Shown one piece after another: positions 9,031-18,854 of a DNA stretch of 64,000 bases. The stretch lies in the NCBI GenBank assembly GCA_022059125.1, contig JAEUWY010000015.1, positions 248,001-312,000 on the forward strand, read 5' to 3'. The notes below the pieces were generated by a model. The model saw nothing but the letters and a program-made list of their open reading frames with translations. It was not told where the DNA came from and did not search any database. Position numbers and translations under genes: made by a program. Each line of letters starts with the position of its first letter. The stretch's first letter is position 1. This stretch comes from Corynespora cassiicola. Taxonomy: Eukaryota; Ascomycota; Dothideomycetes; Pleosporales; Corynesporascaceae.

Positions 9031-10843
9031 TTGGGGGGAGAGAGATGGATATGGGGTTGGATGGACCGGAGTAACAATGGGTTCTTGGGTAATGATATCC
9101 TTTACGTATGGGCTCGACATGTCGTCCTGAATTTTTAGATGGAAATATACACACGATTGCCATGAATACATACACTGCACATGTCAAGTCTCGGTCGGAG
9201 CAGTGCTTTTCTTATTCCGCCTTACAGTTTGCTAGCGTCTCAACCCACGTACACGTGTCAAGGCATATAAGAAGAGCCGGCACGCTGCCATTGCGGGCCC
9301 GACGGAAAAGTCCAAATCACTCTGCAGAATGTCTCCTGTTCGTGTCCATTTCGGTCGCCTGAGCTTCGTGGCTACAGCTGTCACTCGAGATGCCCCAGGC
9401 GCCTCTCGTCCCACCCTGCACTCAACAGCCGCCCTCAACGTCCACTAGCCCACAGTAGTCACTGCAGCAGCATGCAACTCGACCGGCATCAACGGAAGAG
9501 CCGCGTACCCTCTCCAGGTGCATTCTCGCCACAATGCAAGGGGCAACAGAAGAAAAAACACTCTCTTCATTCTCGTCGCATCCCATCCCACCCCGTCTCC
9601 TCGTGTTCTGTCCCCCCAAGCGATGATTTTCAGATCTACCGCCGTCCCACCAGTTCCTCGCAGCGCAGAGCATCACATGGACACAGGTACCTGATGTACG
9701 CCCCCCACCAGCCAATCGCCGCGGGGCCGGCCTAGCGTTCACGCAAAACATGGCGCGTCTCGGCAAGAGGAGGCTGGGAGACGCAAGCACAGGACCGCGG
9801 TCGGGGCGAAGAGGCCATGCAGGGATGGCTGCACGCTCAGGGAACCCGAACCCTCCAGCCAAAGAGCGGTCTGCTAGGCTATTCGACGATCATCTCTCAT
9901 CCCCCGACCGACCTCTCCACAAGTTCGTCGCGCACGCACGGCAGACGGGAAGGAAAAAAAAAAGGGCCCGACCGAAAGAGAGGGAGTCCATTTCGCACGT
10001 CCGTTTGCTTTTTTGCCCGTCTCTTGCTTGGAAAGTCCCACCGTTATAAATAGTCGCGGCCCGCGGGAAGCGCACAAAAGAGGCCCGGCTCCAGCTTCAG
10101 CTCGCTCTCGGGGATCTCCTTGCTTCCCTCTCTCTCGTCCGTCTCTGCCTACACGCATCTCTCTCCGCGGATTGACGTGGTGCGGCTCCATCGCAGTGCA
10201 GCAACCTCTCCCATCCTTGGGCGACTAAGAGCCTCGCAGCCATCTCTACCTAGCACACATTGGGCGCACTCCAAGTCTGGGTCCCACCTTGACCGGACCT
10301 GTCTTCTCTCGGTGCCCCGCAGCCTGTCATCCAGCGACGGGAGAGCCGCCAGGCGCACTTGATCGACGGGACGACGCCGGCGCCAGTCGCATGGTGTAGC
10401 GTAGCAGCTGAAGCTACATCAGTCACCCCTAAAGCCGGTCACAGCCCTGGGTTTTTGCTGCGCGACACTAAAGAGCCTCACTCCTGCAAACCTCACCGCT
10501 TGCCTTGAGGATTTTTGTCTTGTGCGAGATACTCATTTGTGGTTGATATAGGGTGCTGAGTTGGCCTTTTGCGATTCAAGGGACCTCGCCACCACACACA
10601 CGCGCAGCGAACGAACGAGGTCGAAACCCAACTTTGCGTTTACGCCCACGCCCACCTACGCAATATACGCACTGACCTGACCCGACCCGACGACTCCCCC
10701 TGCGCTCGCCATCCGTCTTCGCGCCCGAAACCACCTCCATCCCACCCAACCGACACACACACACGCACACGCAGCCTTTCTATCCAAACACCACACACAC
10801 ACCACACCACCACAAACGCCCGACTCCAACTACGCACGCAAAC
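9031..10843. other. Long spacer and 5' leader of the next gene
   Basis: About 1.8 kb without a convincing gene; open frames on both strands look like GC-rich noise. A TATA box at 10045 and the pyrimidine-rich, CACACA-rich sequence from 10080 to 10840 suggest a ~750-nt transcribed leader, possibly with an intron, for the small membrane protein gene. Confidence 0.5.
10045..10052 (+). promoter_or_regulatory. TATA box
   Basis: TATAAATA at 10045-10052 in otherwise GC-rich DNA, about 790 bp upstream of the next start codon. It fits a core promoter with a long 5' UTR for the gene at 10844. Confidence 0.5.
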
Positions 10844-11323
10844 ATGGGCTGGTTCACATCCTCTTCCTCCCGCTCCTCCCGCCCCGGCTACGCCCGCTCC
10901 TACGCCGGCTCCACCTACAGCTCGCGCACCCACCACTCGTCCACGTCGCGCTACGCCCGCCGCCCCCGCGAGGGCTACCTCGAGTACCTGCAGCGCCAGC
11001 TGCGCCAGCTGTGGCGCACCGTCGTGCAGTACGCCAAGCGCCACCCGTACAAGGTCTTCTTCATGGTCATCATGCCGCTCATTTCCGGCGGCGTGCTGCA
11101 CAAGCTCGCCAGGCAGTTTGGCGTCGAGCTTCCCGGGGGCCCGCCACAAGGACAGGGGGCGAGGGGCGGGTATGGCGGTGGGGGGTATTATGGGAGTGAG
11201 GGGTATGGGATGGGAGGCGTGGGGGAGAAGAAGGGAGGTGGGGGAGGTGTGGATTTGCAGAGTATTGCAGGGGGGATTGGAGGGTTGGCGAGTTTGGCGA
11301 AGATGGCGCAGAGTTTTTTGTAG
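10844..11323 (+). CDS. Small Gly/Ser-rich membrane protein, unknown (159 aa)
   Basis: A single-exon 159-residue ORF. It has a Ser/Tyr/Arg-rich N-terminus (about 1-40), an amphipathic basic segment (about 43-70, YLEYLQRQLRQLWRTVVQYAKRH in part), one predicted membrane span (about 71-88), a Gly/Tyr-rich linker (about 96-135), and a C-terminal Gly/Ala helix (about 137-159, SIAGGIGGLASLAKMAQ). I recognise no named family. The ATG is preceded by ACAAAC. The coding sequence shifts from C-rich to G-rich codons midway, at the Gly-rich linker. A membrane location is likely; its role is unknown. Confidence 0.7.
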   Translation: MGWFTSSSSRSSRPGYARSYAGSTYSSRTHHSSTSRYARRPREGYLEYLQRQLRQLWRTVVQYAKRHPYKVFFMVIMPLISGGVLHKLARQFGVELPGGPPQGQGARGGYGGGGYYGSEGYGMGGVGEKKGGGGGVDLQSIAGGIGGLASLAKMAQSFL

Positions 11324-12123
11324 AGGCTGTGGAGGAGGAGGAGGAGGAGGAGGAAGAAGAAGAAGAAAGAAGAAGAGAAGGGGAGGGAAGAGATGCCGAC
11401 TCCGAAGGGGCTGCTTATGAGCTATGCGCATGATATCCACAGCTGAACTTTTTTTTTCTTACGATATTTGTTACGAATGTATGTATGCGGGGGCGCAAAG
11501 GGGGAGGGAGGGGGATCTCTTCGTGGTCTGGCATGTTCGCTCGCTCGCTCTTTGTTGGATGATGAGTAGGTGGGCAGGTGATGGGCGGGTTCTGAAAGGT
11601 TAGGGAGGGTGGTGGTAATATTTATATATGGATTTTTGGAGATTCTTATTTCTTTGTTCCTTTCTTGTGGATGGGAGAATAGAAAAGGTGGAAGAAGCGC
11701 GGTATACACCTCACTGTAGAACTGCCGCTGATGTGGAGTGGGAGTTGTGTAGAGGAAGAGAAGACGTGGGTGGTCCAAAATATCTCATTAGAGAATAGAT
11801 TTCTACTTTCTCTCTTACCTTTGATGACATATACTCGTGTGCAATGTCCGCTAACCCTCAAGAGGAGGTGCGCCCATGAGGTTTAGCTACTCCGAATCTT
11901 GTCCTGTTCAAATCGTTTTGTTTTTGTTGTGTAAATGCACGAGATCCCCTGCTTTTTGCCTATCAACTGCAGGTTATACTTGTGTGGGGCGGTACTATCA
12001 AGAAAAGATTATATGTTTGGTTACAAATTGCATTACTCTGTCAAAAGGTAAGACTACTGAACAAAAGGCAACAAGCAAGTAATTGTTCATCAAATTGCCT
12101 CCTACAAACGCCATTGCTCGAGA
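11324..12123. other. Spacer, 3' flanks of convergent genes
   Basis: Starts with a GGA/GAA microsatellite, then becomes AT-rich from about 11750, marking the left edge of the accessory island. No gene recognised. Confidence 0.6.
11331..11380. repeat. GGA/GAA microsatellite in 3' UTR
   Basis: About 50 bp of (GGA)n grading into (GAA)n, beginning 8 bp after the stop codon of the small membrane protein gene. Confidence 0.9.
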
Positions 12124-13812
12124 TCAGTCAGACGACTCTGCAGAGTGGAACTTCCAAATCCCATCGTCGTCTCGCATTACAGACACTCGTCGATCCGGTA
12201 TGGCGCATGATACATGGCCATCCTCGTCGATTAAATCCGGCTCATTGGCTAGAGAATCTCTCGTTCCCCCTTTTGATAGAGACATAAGCAGCGGTACAAG
12301 CGGATTGGACTTCCAGGCGATTGTATTCTCGTTCTGCCACATGGTCGCAGCAAGATGTATGTATGCTGCTACTACAAGAATGGTCGGATAGATGATCCAT
12401 ACCCGGCGAACATCAATATAGGCCTCTGTCGTACTCGATGTGCCTCTGTACTGCGCCTGGATGTGTTGCGAAGTATTCAAATGCTTGCGATTCGTATAAG
12501 TCAAAGATTCAGCCACATTGTCAAACCATCTCTCTAACCCATCGTGAGTTTTCCACATGTCGGTAGTAATGTAGAAGCCAGAGTTGAGAACCCGGACGGC
12601 ATGGGCAAATCTTTCAAAGAGGCCATTAGCTTCACTCAAATAAACGACGAAGCCCTTGGTTGTCTTGTCACCTAAGGGACTCGATAGATCGGCAAGCTTG
12701 GCATATTTCCTCAACCCATCTTCGAGTATTGTCACTCTTTCCTTGATCACAGCAACCGCCTCATTTCTCTTGCCATTGTGGATGGAGACGTTGTATTCCT
12801 TCATGCAGAACCAAAGACCGCATAAGGTGTCAACAACTCCTAGCCCGTGGTTTCGACGAATAGCAACCCCGCCTGCATACAAACGGCCGTGTTTGGTATA
12901 TATGCTGGAATCGTTGTACAAATCTCCATCAAACTCAATAATTGGCCAACGAGAATACGGGTCCGGAAATTCCAAGGTCTGGTTGCCGTATGGATGCAGA
13001 TACAAAGTCACATTTCCCGTGACGGCCTTGCAGCCGCTACACATGGCCAGGGTGTACGTTGGCGGCCATGTACAATTCCCAGTTGGACACACCTCTGCGA
13101 AAACGGGGGCTGACATTCCTACAAGGCCTGAGATGGCGGATCTTTCTTGGTCTCGATTCAACTCGGGGAAGAGCTTGTTGGATCGGTAGGTGTAAGACTG
13201 GGCGATGGCAATACTGCCCAGGTTCGCCTTCCCGAGATTCGTCACTTGGCGATGCTTTACGCCTAGGATGTTCTGAGCAAAGGGGTCAAATGCGATGACA
13301 CCAATTGTAATGGTAGCGCCAAGAGCGGCAAGACCATGGCCTCTCCGGAAAAGGACCGAAGGGAGAAGACCAATGCTGCCAAGTATTCCCCGCGATGCAT
13401 CGTCGAATCTTTTGAAATCTTCGAGTTTTCTGGGTTTGTGGTGTTTGTATTTGGGCGAGAACCAGATCCATTTGCTTTGTCCGAGGCAGCTGGCGACCGA
13501 ATACATGAGAGACATGCGCATCAGCGTTGAAAGAGATGCTAATACGGTATTCCGGGTGAAGTATGGGAGATGCCAGCCTTCTTGGGCTTGACCATCAAAG
13601 GCCAATAGAGCAAATATGAGCGCGACATAACCCGCAGTTGTCAGAAGAAGTGCGGATATCTCAATTTTCCATACTACCAGTCTGGAACGGATGACATTTT
13701 TGTCCACAGTCTTCGCTTTGCGAAGCAGCGACGCGCGTACGTTCTCTTTGAAATGATTGGTGGACCCCGAAGTGGTGAAAGTGGCTTTGAATTTGGATAG
13801 TGACATTTTCAT
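12124..13812 (-). CDS. DUF3176 multi-pass membrane protein (562 aa)
   Basis: A single-exon gene from the ATG at 13812 (MKMSLSKFKATF). Hydrophobic spans lie near residues 45-70, 85-112 and 158-182, and one near the C-terminus (about 478-498). Between them is a large loop with the Cys-rich block CPTGNCTWPPTYTLAMCSGC (about 240-260) and several N-x-S/T sites, as expected for an extracytoplasmic domain. This pattern is typical of fungal DUF3176 proteins, which have no established function and are often found next to HET genes. Length is near the family norm. It lies in an AT-richer island with the HET gene, same strand, about 530 bp downstream of it. Confidence 0.85.
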   Translation of the reverse strand: MKMSLSKFKATFTTSGSTNHFKENVRASLLRKAKTVDKNVIRSRLVVWKIEISALLLTTAGYVALIFALLAFDGQAQEGWHLPYFTRNTVLASLSTLMRMSLMYSVASCLGQSKWIWFSPKYKHHKPRKLEDFKRFDDASRGILGSIGLLPSVLFRRGHGLAALGATITIGVIAFDPFAQNILGVKHRQVTNLGKANLGSIAIAQSYTYRSNKLFPELNRDQERSAISGLVGMSAPVFAEVCPTGNCTWPPTYTLAMCSGCKAVTGNVTLYLHPYGNQTLEFPDPYSRWPIIEFDGDLYNDSSIYTKHGRLYAGGVAIRRNHGLGVVDTLCGLWFCMKEYNVSIHNGKRNEAVAVIKERVTILEDGLRKYAKLADLSSPLGDKTTKGFVVYLSEANGLFERFAHAVRVLNSGFYITTDMWKTHDGLERWFDNVAESLTYTNRKHLNTSQHIQAQYRGTSSTTEAYIDVRRVWIIYPTILVVAAYIHLAATMWQNENTIAWKSNPLVPLLMSLSKGGTRDSLANEPDLIDEDGHVSCAIPDRRVSVMRDDDGIWKFHSAESSD

Positions 13813-14338
13813 CGCACTCGCCAGCAAGTAGTAGACAAATTATAGTTTGCATAAAAAAAAATAAACAACAGGACACTGCAGATTCAAACAAAGGAAGATT
13901 AGAAACGTTTATGGAAATCTTTGTGGGCTCGAGTTCGAGTCCGTATAGCTGAAGCTGAATCTTTTTTAACATGATACACTGTGGCGCAGCATGTCATACA
14001 TTGATCCGCTGATCCTAAATCTCAGCTCTATAGTCTGTCACGAGCTTAAACTCTAGTCACGGGGCCACTGATATAGTAGTGTAGATTTTATAGTACTGAA
14101 TGTTAGGCAGGACATAGTCTGGCATATTATCATTGCGGCGTATATCCTCTGCTCTCTATTGAAAGTTGTGGAATGGTGCCATCTGGATGACTCACATCTA
14201 TTGATTACTCAAAACGTTGTTGCATCAGCAAAGTCTTCACATACGACATATTAGTATAGCTAAATTTGGGCTAAAGCCATAGCATAGAAAATAAGCATTA
14301 AGGTATGATAGTGACGGCGTACAGCATCCTTGATCATT
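13813..14338. other. AT-rich spacer between DUF3176 and HET genes
   Basis: About 530 bp, AT-rich, holding the 3' end of the HET gene and the promoter of the DUF3176 gene. Nothing else seen. Confidence 0.6.
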
Positions 14339-16665
14339 CTATCCGAGTACAATCTGTTCCATGTCTCCTTTGTTGGCATCCCATATATGCTTTGGTACCT
14401 TCCCGCAAGCCCTCCTGTACATAACACCATCTTCATGCTCAACCCATAACACGTTGTAGTATTCACAAACGAAATCATACTCTACATATCTCGTATGATA
14501 GCTTGGAGGTCTTCTAGCATGATAGCTTGGAGGTCTTCTCGCATGATAGCTGGGAGAGCTTCTCATTTCCCATTCAGTGGATGTGTTGAGACTTGAAACT
14601 ACAGTCCTGTCATTCAGCAAAACACCATTGCGAACATCACCTCCAGAGCTATGAGAGCCCTGATTCCCGAAACAGGAAGCCAGGTCACAGTCCAACGCTG
14701 GTTCTCCTGCCTCACCGAAAATTTCGCATCTGTAGGATAGGTAAATTGAGCCACCACACCGAACTCTCCGTTCGGAATAAACCCTCCATTCATACGCTTT
14801 CCGGAAATCTTCCGCGTCTGCAGTTCCCGTCGATATTGCCACGAGTTTTAGTTTACTGTCAACCATCTTGCTGCGGTCCATCAATCGCAAAAAGCCTGCA
14901 AATTCCCCGGAGGATGTTTTGAGAATGAGGATGGAGCATGCACTCTCCACTTTGGGCTCATTTCTGAAGATACTGTTTTCAAATACGGATGTCTTCTCCA
15001 TGCCCCATGAATTCATCAAATTTTGGTCGTACTGCGGCTTCAAATTTGGGTAACACTGCGGCTTCAATATGACTGCAGGTACGAATAAGGCTGTGGATGT
15101 GCAACATGAAAGGAATGATGGGTTTTTATCAAGTGTTTTAGAGCGTTCTGAGGAGCTTATGGGAATTGGATGCGTAAATCTCGGCTTTTTATGCTCCTTG
15201 TAGGTGAAGTAATCCCCGCTCTTCCGCTCATGTCTCCGCCAGCCCATTGTTGGCTCGGAAGTAGAACCCTCGACTAGATGGTCGAAATCGCGTGGCTCAC
15301 TGGCAATCTGTCCTTTTCCCTGTGATTCTTCTGAAATGCTCCACTCGACGAGGTTCCTTACCCGCCAGCTGGAAGCACGCTTCTGGGCCTCTGGTTTGTA
15401 AATGTATGCAAGGCCAGACACGAGACTTTTGGGATCGACGTAGCATTGCCAGCCGCACCAAGACCATGTTGGCAGTCCAATGGGGGCATCAGTGAAATTT
15501 CCATCCAGGCCGCGGAACCTTCGACGTTCGCCTATCTGAGATGGCTGCCATAAAAGTGCATGATCAAGAAAGATCATGGGTAGCCCTGCGACGAATCCTC
15601 CAGGAAATGCTGATGCTAAATTTTTTAGCATGGAAGAAATGGCTCTTAGGCCATCTTGTGGGTATGTGAGGTTCCGACCATTGTATGGACATACTAAATC
15701 CATGTATAGGCTGAAATCCGGCCACCATTGACCACCGCAATGCTTTCTGTATGATAACCCCGATTCAGTGCTGGCTGTTCCATCTTCATCGATTATCAGT
15801 AATACGTTAGCTTCTTCATCCCCAATCTTCATATTCCAGCCATCCCAGATCCCACATTCGCAATCCCAAAGAATGCCTCTTTCAGTAAATATAGCTAATC
15901 TCTTGCTCATGATTTGCTCCTGGTACGTCCAACCACGCTTGGCCCATGCTGAGTGACCGAGTGAACTGTATAGTCTAGTTGCCAACTCACTCGGATTCGG
16001 TCTTCTCCAACCACCCCGACCATCAGGATACATAGAATTATCTGTATCGAACATAAACCAGTCATCTGCAGCCATTTTCTCAGCAAACAAGGCTTCTGTC
16101 GCAGCCCCAACGATGGTTAGATATGCGCCTCCATAAATGTCGCCCATGTGAGATATTTGCATTTCTTTCATCTCATCGTCTTGCTTGATACAGAAACGAT
16201 CCACCCAGAGATAAACTTCACCCAGCTTGCGCGTAACATTCATAGCATGACGTACAACCGAAGGGATGAAGTTATTGCCGTCTTTCCTATGTAGGAATCC
16301 GGGGTCCGTCAGATCGGATAGGGTGCTCTGTTCGAGACATAAGGAACAAGACTGCGTGCCTGAACCACCTTCGGTTCTTGGCCATACATAGCTGAGGGCT
16401 ATGTATCTATCGTATTCCCCGTTTCTCTCTTCCCCCCCTACGCTGACGATGCATCCCTTACAGACATCGATCAAGTATAAGGGCTTGGCTTCCATCGCGC
16501 GCTTCGAGAGTGGGAGGGGTACACATTCCTGCGCATGCTCTTTATTGCAATACTCCAAGCATTCATTGAGGAAACATAGATAATTCTGGTAGATATTTAG
16601 ACTTGGCTGTGCATATCAAGAGAGCTGCTTACCTTTTGCGCTCCGTATGTTGCGGCACTGTCCAT
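14339..16665 (-). CDS. HET-domain protein (759 aa, 2 exons)
   Basis: Exons 16633-16665 and 14339-16585 (47-nt intron, GTAAGC...TACCAG) give 759 residues. The HET domain shows its three usual blocks: YIALSYVWPR near 72-81, LWVDRFCIKQ...HMGDIYGGAYLTIVGA near 137-172, and the WAKRGWTYQEQIMSKRLAIF block near 226-245. HET proteins act in non-self recognition and can trigger cell death when fungal strains fuse. The C-terminal half is divergent and unassigned. Near the C-terminus are three copies of an 8-residue PPSYHARR-type repeat. SYVWPR replaces the more usual SYVWG, a common variation. A TATA-like box lies about 105 bp upstream of the start. Neighbour: DUF3176 gene downstream on the same strand. 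Confidence 0.88.
14497..14566. repeat. 24-bp coding minisatellite in the HET gene
   Basis: Three tandem units at 14497-14520, 14521-14544 and 14545-14566 (24, 24 and 22 bp). The first two differ at one base, the third is diverged. On the minus strand they encode PSYHARR-type octapeptides. Confidence 0.9.
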
Positions 16666-18854
16666 GATGAAGCTATGTCTTTGTTCTGAACACAAAAACG
16701 TAAATAAGAGGAGGCTTTGTAGAACAAGCTGAAATAGGCTGCCAAATATGAACATATCGAGTGCGGGGTTTATATAGTGTCGCGAGGCTGAGTTGCTTAA
16801 CTCTGGGTGAGCAGCTTCATTGGCCAGAACATGGCCAAGTTTTCATGTCAATAACGCGTGACACACATCTTTACGTAGTTTTATGAAGTTTATTTAATGT
16901 AATTAGGCTCCAGAGATACTTTCAATATTAGGCATCAGCTTTTGAGTGTATTTTTGTTCGTTCAAGTTGACATCTTTCTCCTGACATTACGAGGATAAAA
17001 GTTTAATAGAGAAAGTACAAATCATAAATCATTGCTACCATACTTGTCTTCTTTTTCTTACATCACCAGAGCGTTCTACAGCTGATTGATTGCTGTGGTG
17101 CCAAGCACCAGTCCTCAAATATAGGTTTGAGACTAAGAAATTCGTCGAGGGCAGTGTTGGTTTCTAAATATTAACTCATCGTTAGGCACCGGAGCGAATT
17201 ATTATAAAACCACAAATCCAAGAACTAGAGCTGTCGTGTTTCATGTGTAAAAGTAGCTACACAGGCAAAAGTGATAGACCTCGTCCGCGCATTCACACCA
17301 AAAGACCTTTAGTGAGACCACAAAAACTTATCACCACAGCAAACACAAAAAATCATCTCAACTGCGATTTGTCTATATATACAGCGTAAACGTGCAACCA
17401 TATTGAAAGATTTTCAAGTCGTATAGCTGAGCAGTTACTGTCTATACCTCGATTCGCCCAGAATCAGCTTTGGATTTCTCTGAAATGGTTAGGGCCCTCC
17501 ATCGCCTGGATGCCGATGGCTTGATTTCGGAACAGGGTTTCGACTGCTTTACCTTTTAGACCGGCCTCGGTCTCGTTCATTTTGCCGTTTTTTGTGACCC
17601 GGAATGGGGCGCGTGGATTTCTTTTGGAGGGCGTGGCGATTTTTTTTAGACATGGGATGAAGTGTTAACGCAAATTTTACAGGTTCGTGGTGAGGGGGCG
17701 TTTGAATGGGGGTGTGTTGGCTACAACTCTGACCCGACAGTGTACATGGGCCCAGCGTGGTGCATCTTCGCGCATAGGAAAGAACAGAATCCTCAAGTGA
17801 CGGAGGGTCGAATGTATTATCACTCGCAAATTGGGTGCGATGGGCCATATCTCCTCCACAAGGTACGGTGAGCATCTGTCACAAACCTCGCTATATAGTC
17901 CTCCCCCAGCTCAAATAGCCAGCGCGAGGTGACCTTATTCAACCATGAAAGTTCATTCTAGAGCTGACAGAGCATTTACCCAGCAACCACAAGTAAACGC
18001 CAAACATCCAAGCCGGGCAGAGGACTCTCGCTCCCATCAAACCCCCACACTCAAGCCTCACTCTCACACGCCCCATCAACTCCCAAGAACCTTTAATTCA
18101 CGAAAAAAAAAATTGCATTATCAAATTACAACCAGCATATCGAATCCAAACCCCGAGAAAATCACCTCTCCCACCCCCTCTCCAGCCTCCCCTCCGCCTG
18201 TATATTCTCTCCTCTCCCTCCTCTCTAGCCCCCCACCAAACGCACATATACAACCCCCCACCCCTCCAAGAAACCAAATCGAAGGAAGAAAGAAAAAAAA
18301 AACATCAAGGCGAAATATCATACACCCCTCCTCAAAAGCTCAAACATCAGACAAGAAAGAAGAAAGAAAGGCCTCGCTCACGCACTCGCTCAATGCATAC
18401 ATGCAAAACCCAACAGACAGGAAAAAAGAAGGCAAGGAAAAACAAGCCGGTCAATGGCTGGCACGCCCCCCCCACATACAAATGCCACAACCAAGCACGT
18501 GAGACTTGTATATACCCATCCGATCCGGAGCACAATCCTTCCTGCCCCCTCCCCCCAAAATGGAAAAAAAATATGTAGCGAAAGGGTGGATGGACGGGTG
18601 GGTGGATCCTCATAATGTGCTCGAAAGGGTGGGCTTTTCGTTTTATACCAAAAAAAAGTGAAGGAGCGAGAGGAAGAGGCGGCCTCATATCCACATCCCA
18701 AAAAAGGCCAGAGTATGGGGAGAAACCTCCCCCCGAAAAGTGTGCGTGTGTATAATGCAACCCGCCACACACCTACAAAACAAAAATTGGAAAGGTGGTG
18801 GGAGGGAGGGGGCAAAAGGGAATGTCTCAAGTCCAACAACATACATGCCGCAAT
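16666..18854. other. AT-rich gene-free region, then ArfGAP 3' flank
   Basis: 16666-17550 is AT-rich with no credible ORF and includes the HET promoter. 17900-18850 is low-complexity A/C-rich on the plus strand (T/G-rich on the minus strand) and is probably the 3' UTR and flank of the minus-strand ArfGAP gene. The long plus-strand frames there are low-complexity. Confidence 0.55.
16769..16777 (-). promoter_or_regulatory. TATA box of the HET gene
   Basis: CTATATAAA read on the minus strand, about 105 bp upstream of the HET start codon, at a typical distance for a core promoter. Confidence 0.5.

Noticed and set aside
10640..11440. 266-codon minus-strand open frame
   Set aside because: Low-complexity complement of the plus-strand gene and its repeats (Pro/Leu runs), with no domain.
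13915..13960. T-loop-like GAGTTCGAGTCC sequence
   Set aside because: No complementary acceptor stem or anticodon arm could be found around it, so no tRNA is called.
16607..16632. 26-nt intron in the HET gene ending at the first CACAG
   Set aside because: Too short for a fungal intron. The next in-frame acceptor (TACCAG) gives a normal 47-nt intron.
17945..18502. 185-codon plus-strand open frame
   Set aside because: Lys/Pro/Ser low-complexity in A/C-rich DNA that is likely the 3' flank of the ArfGAP gene.
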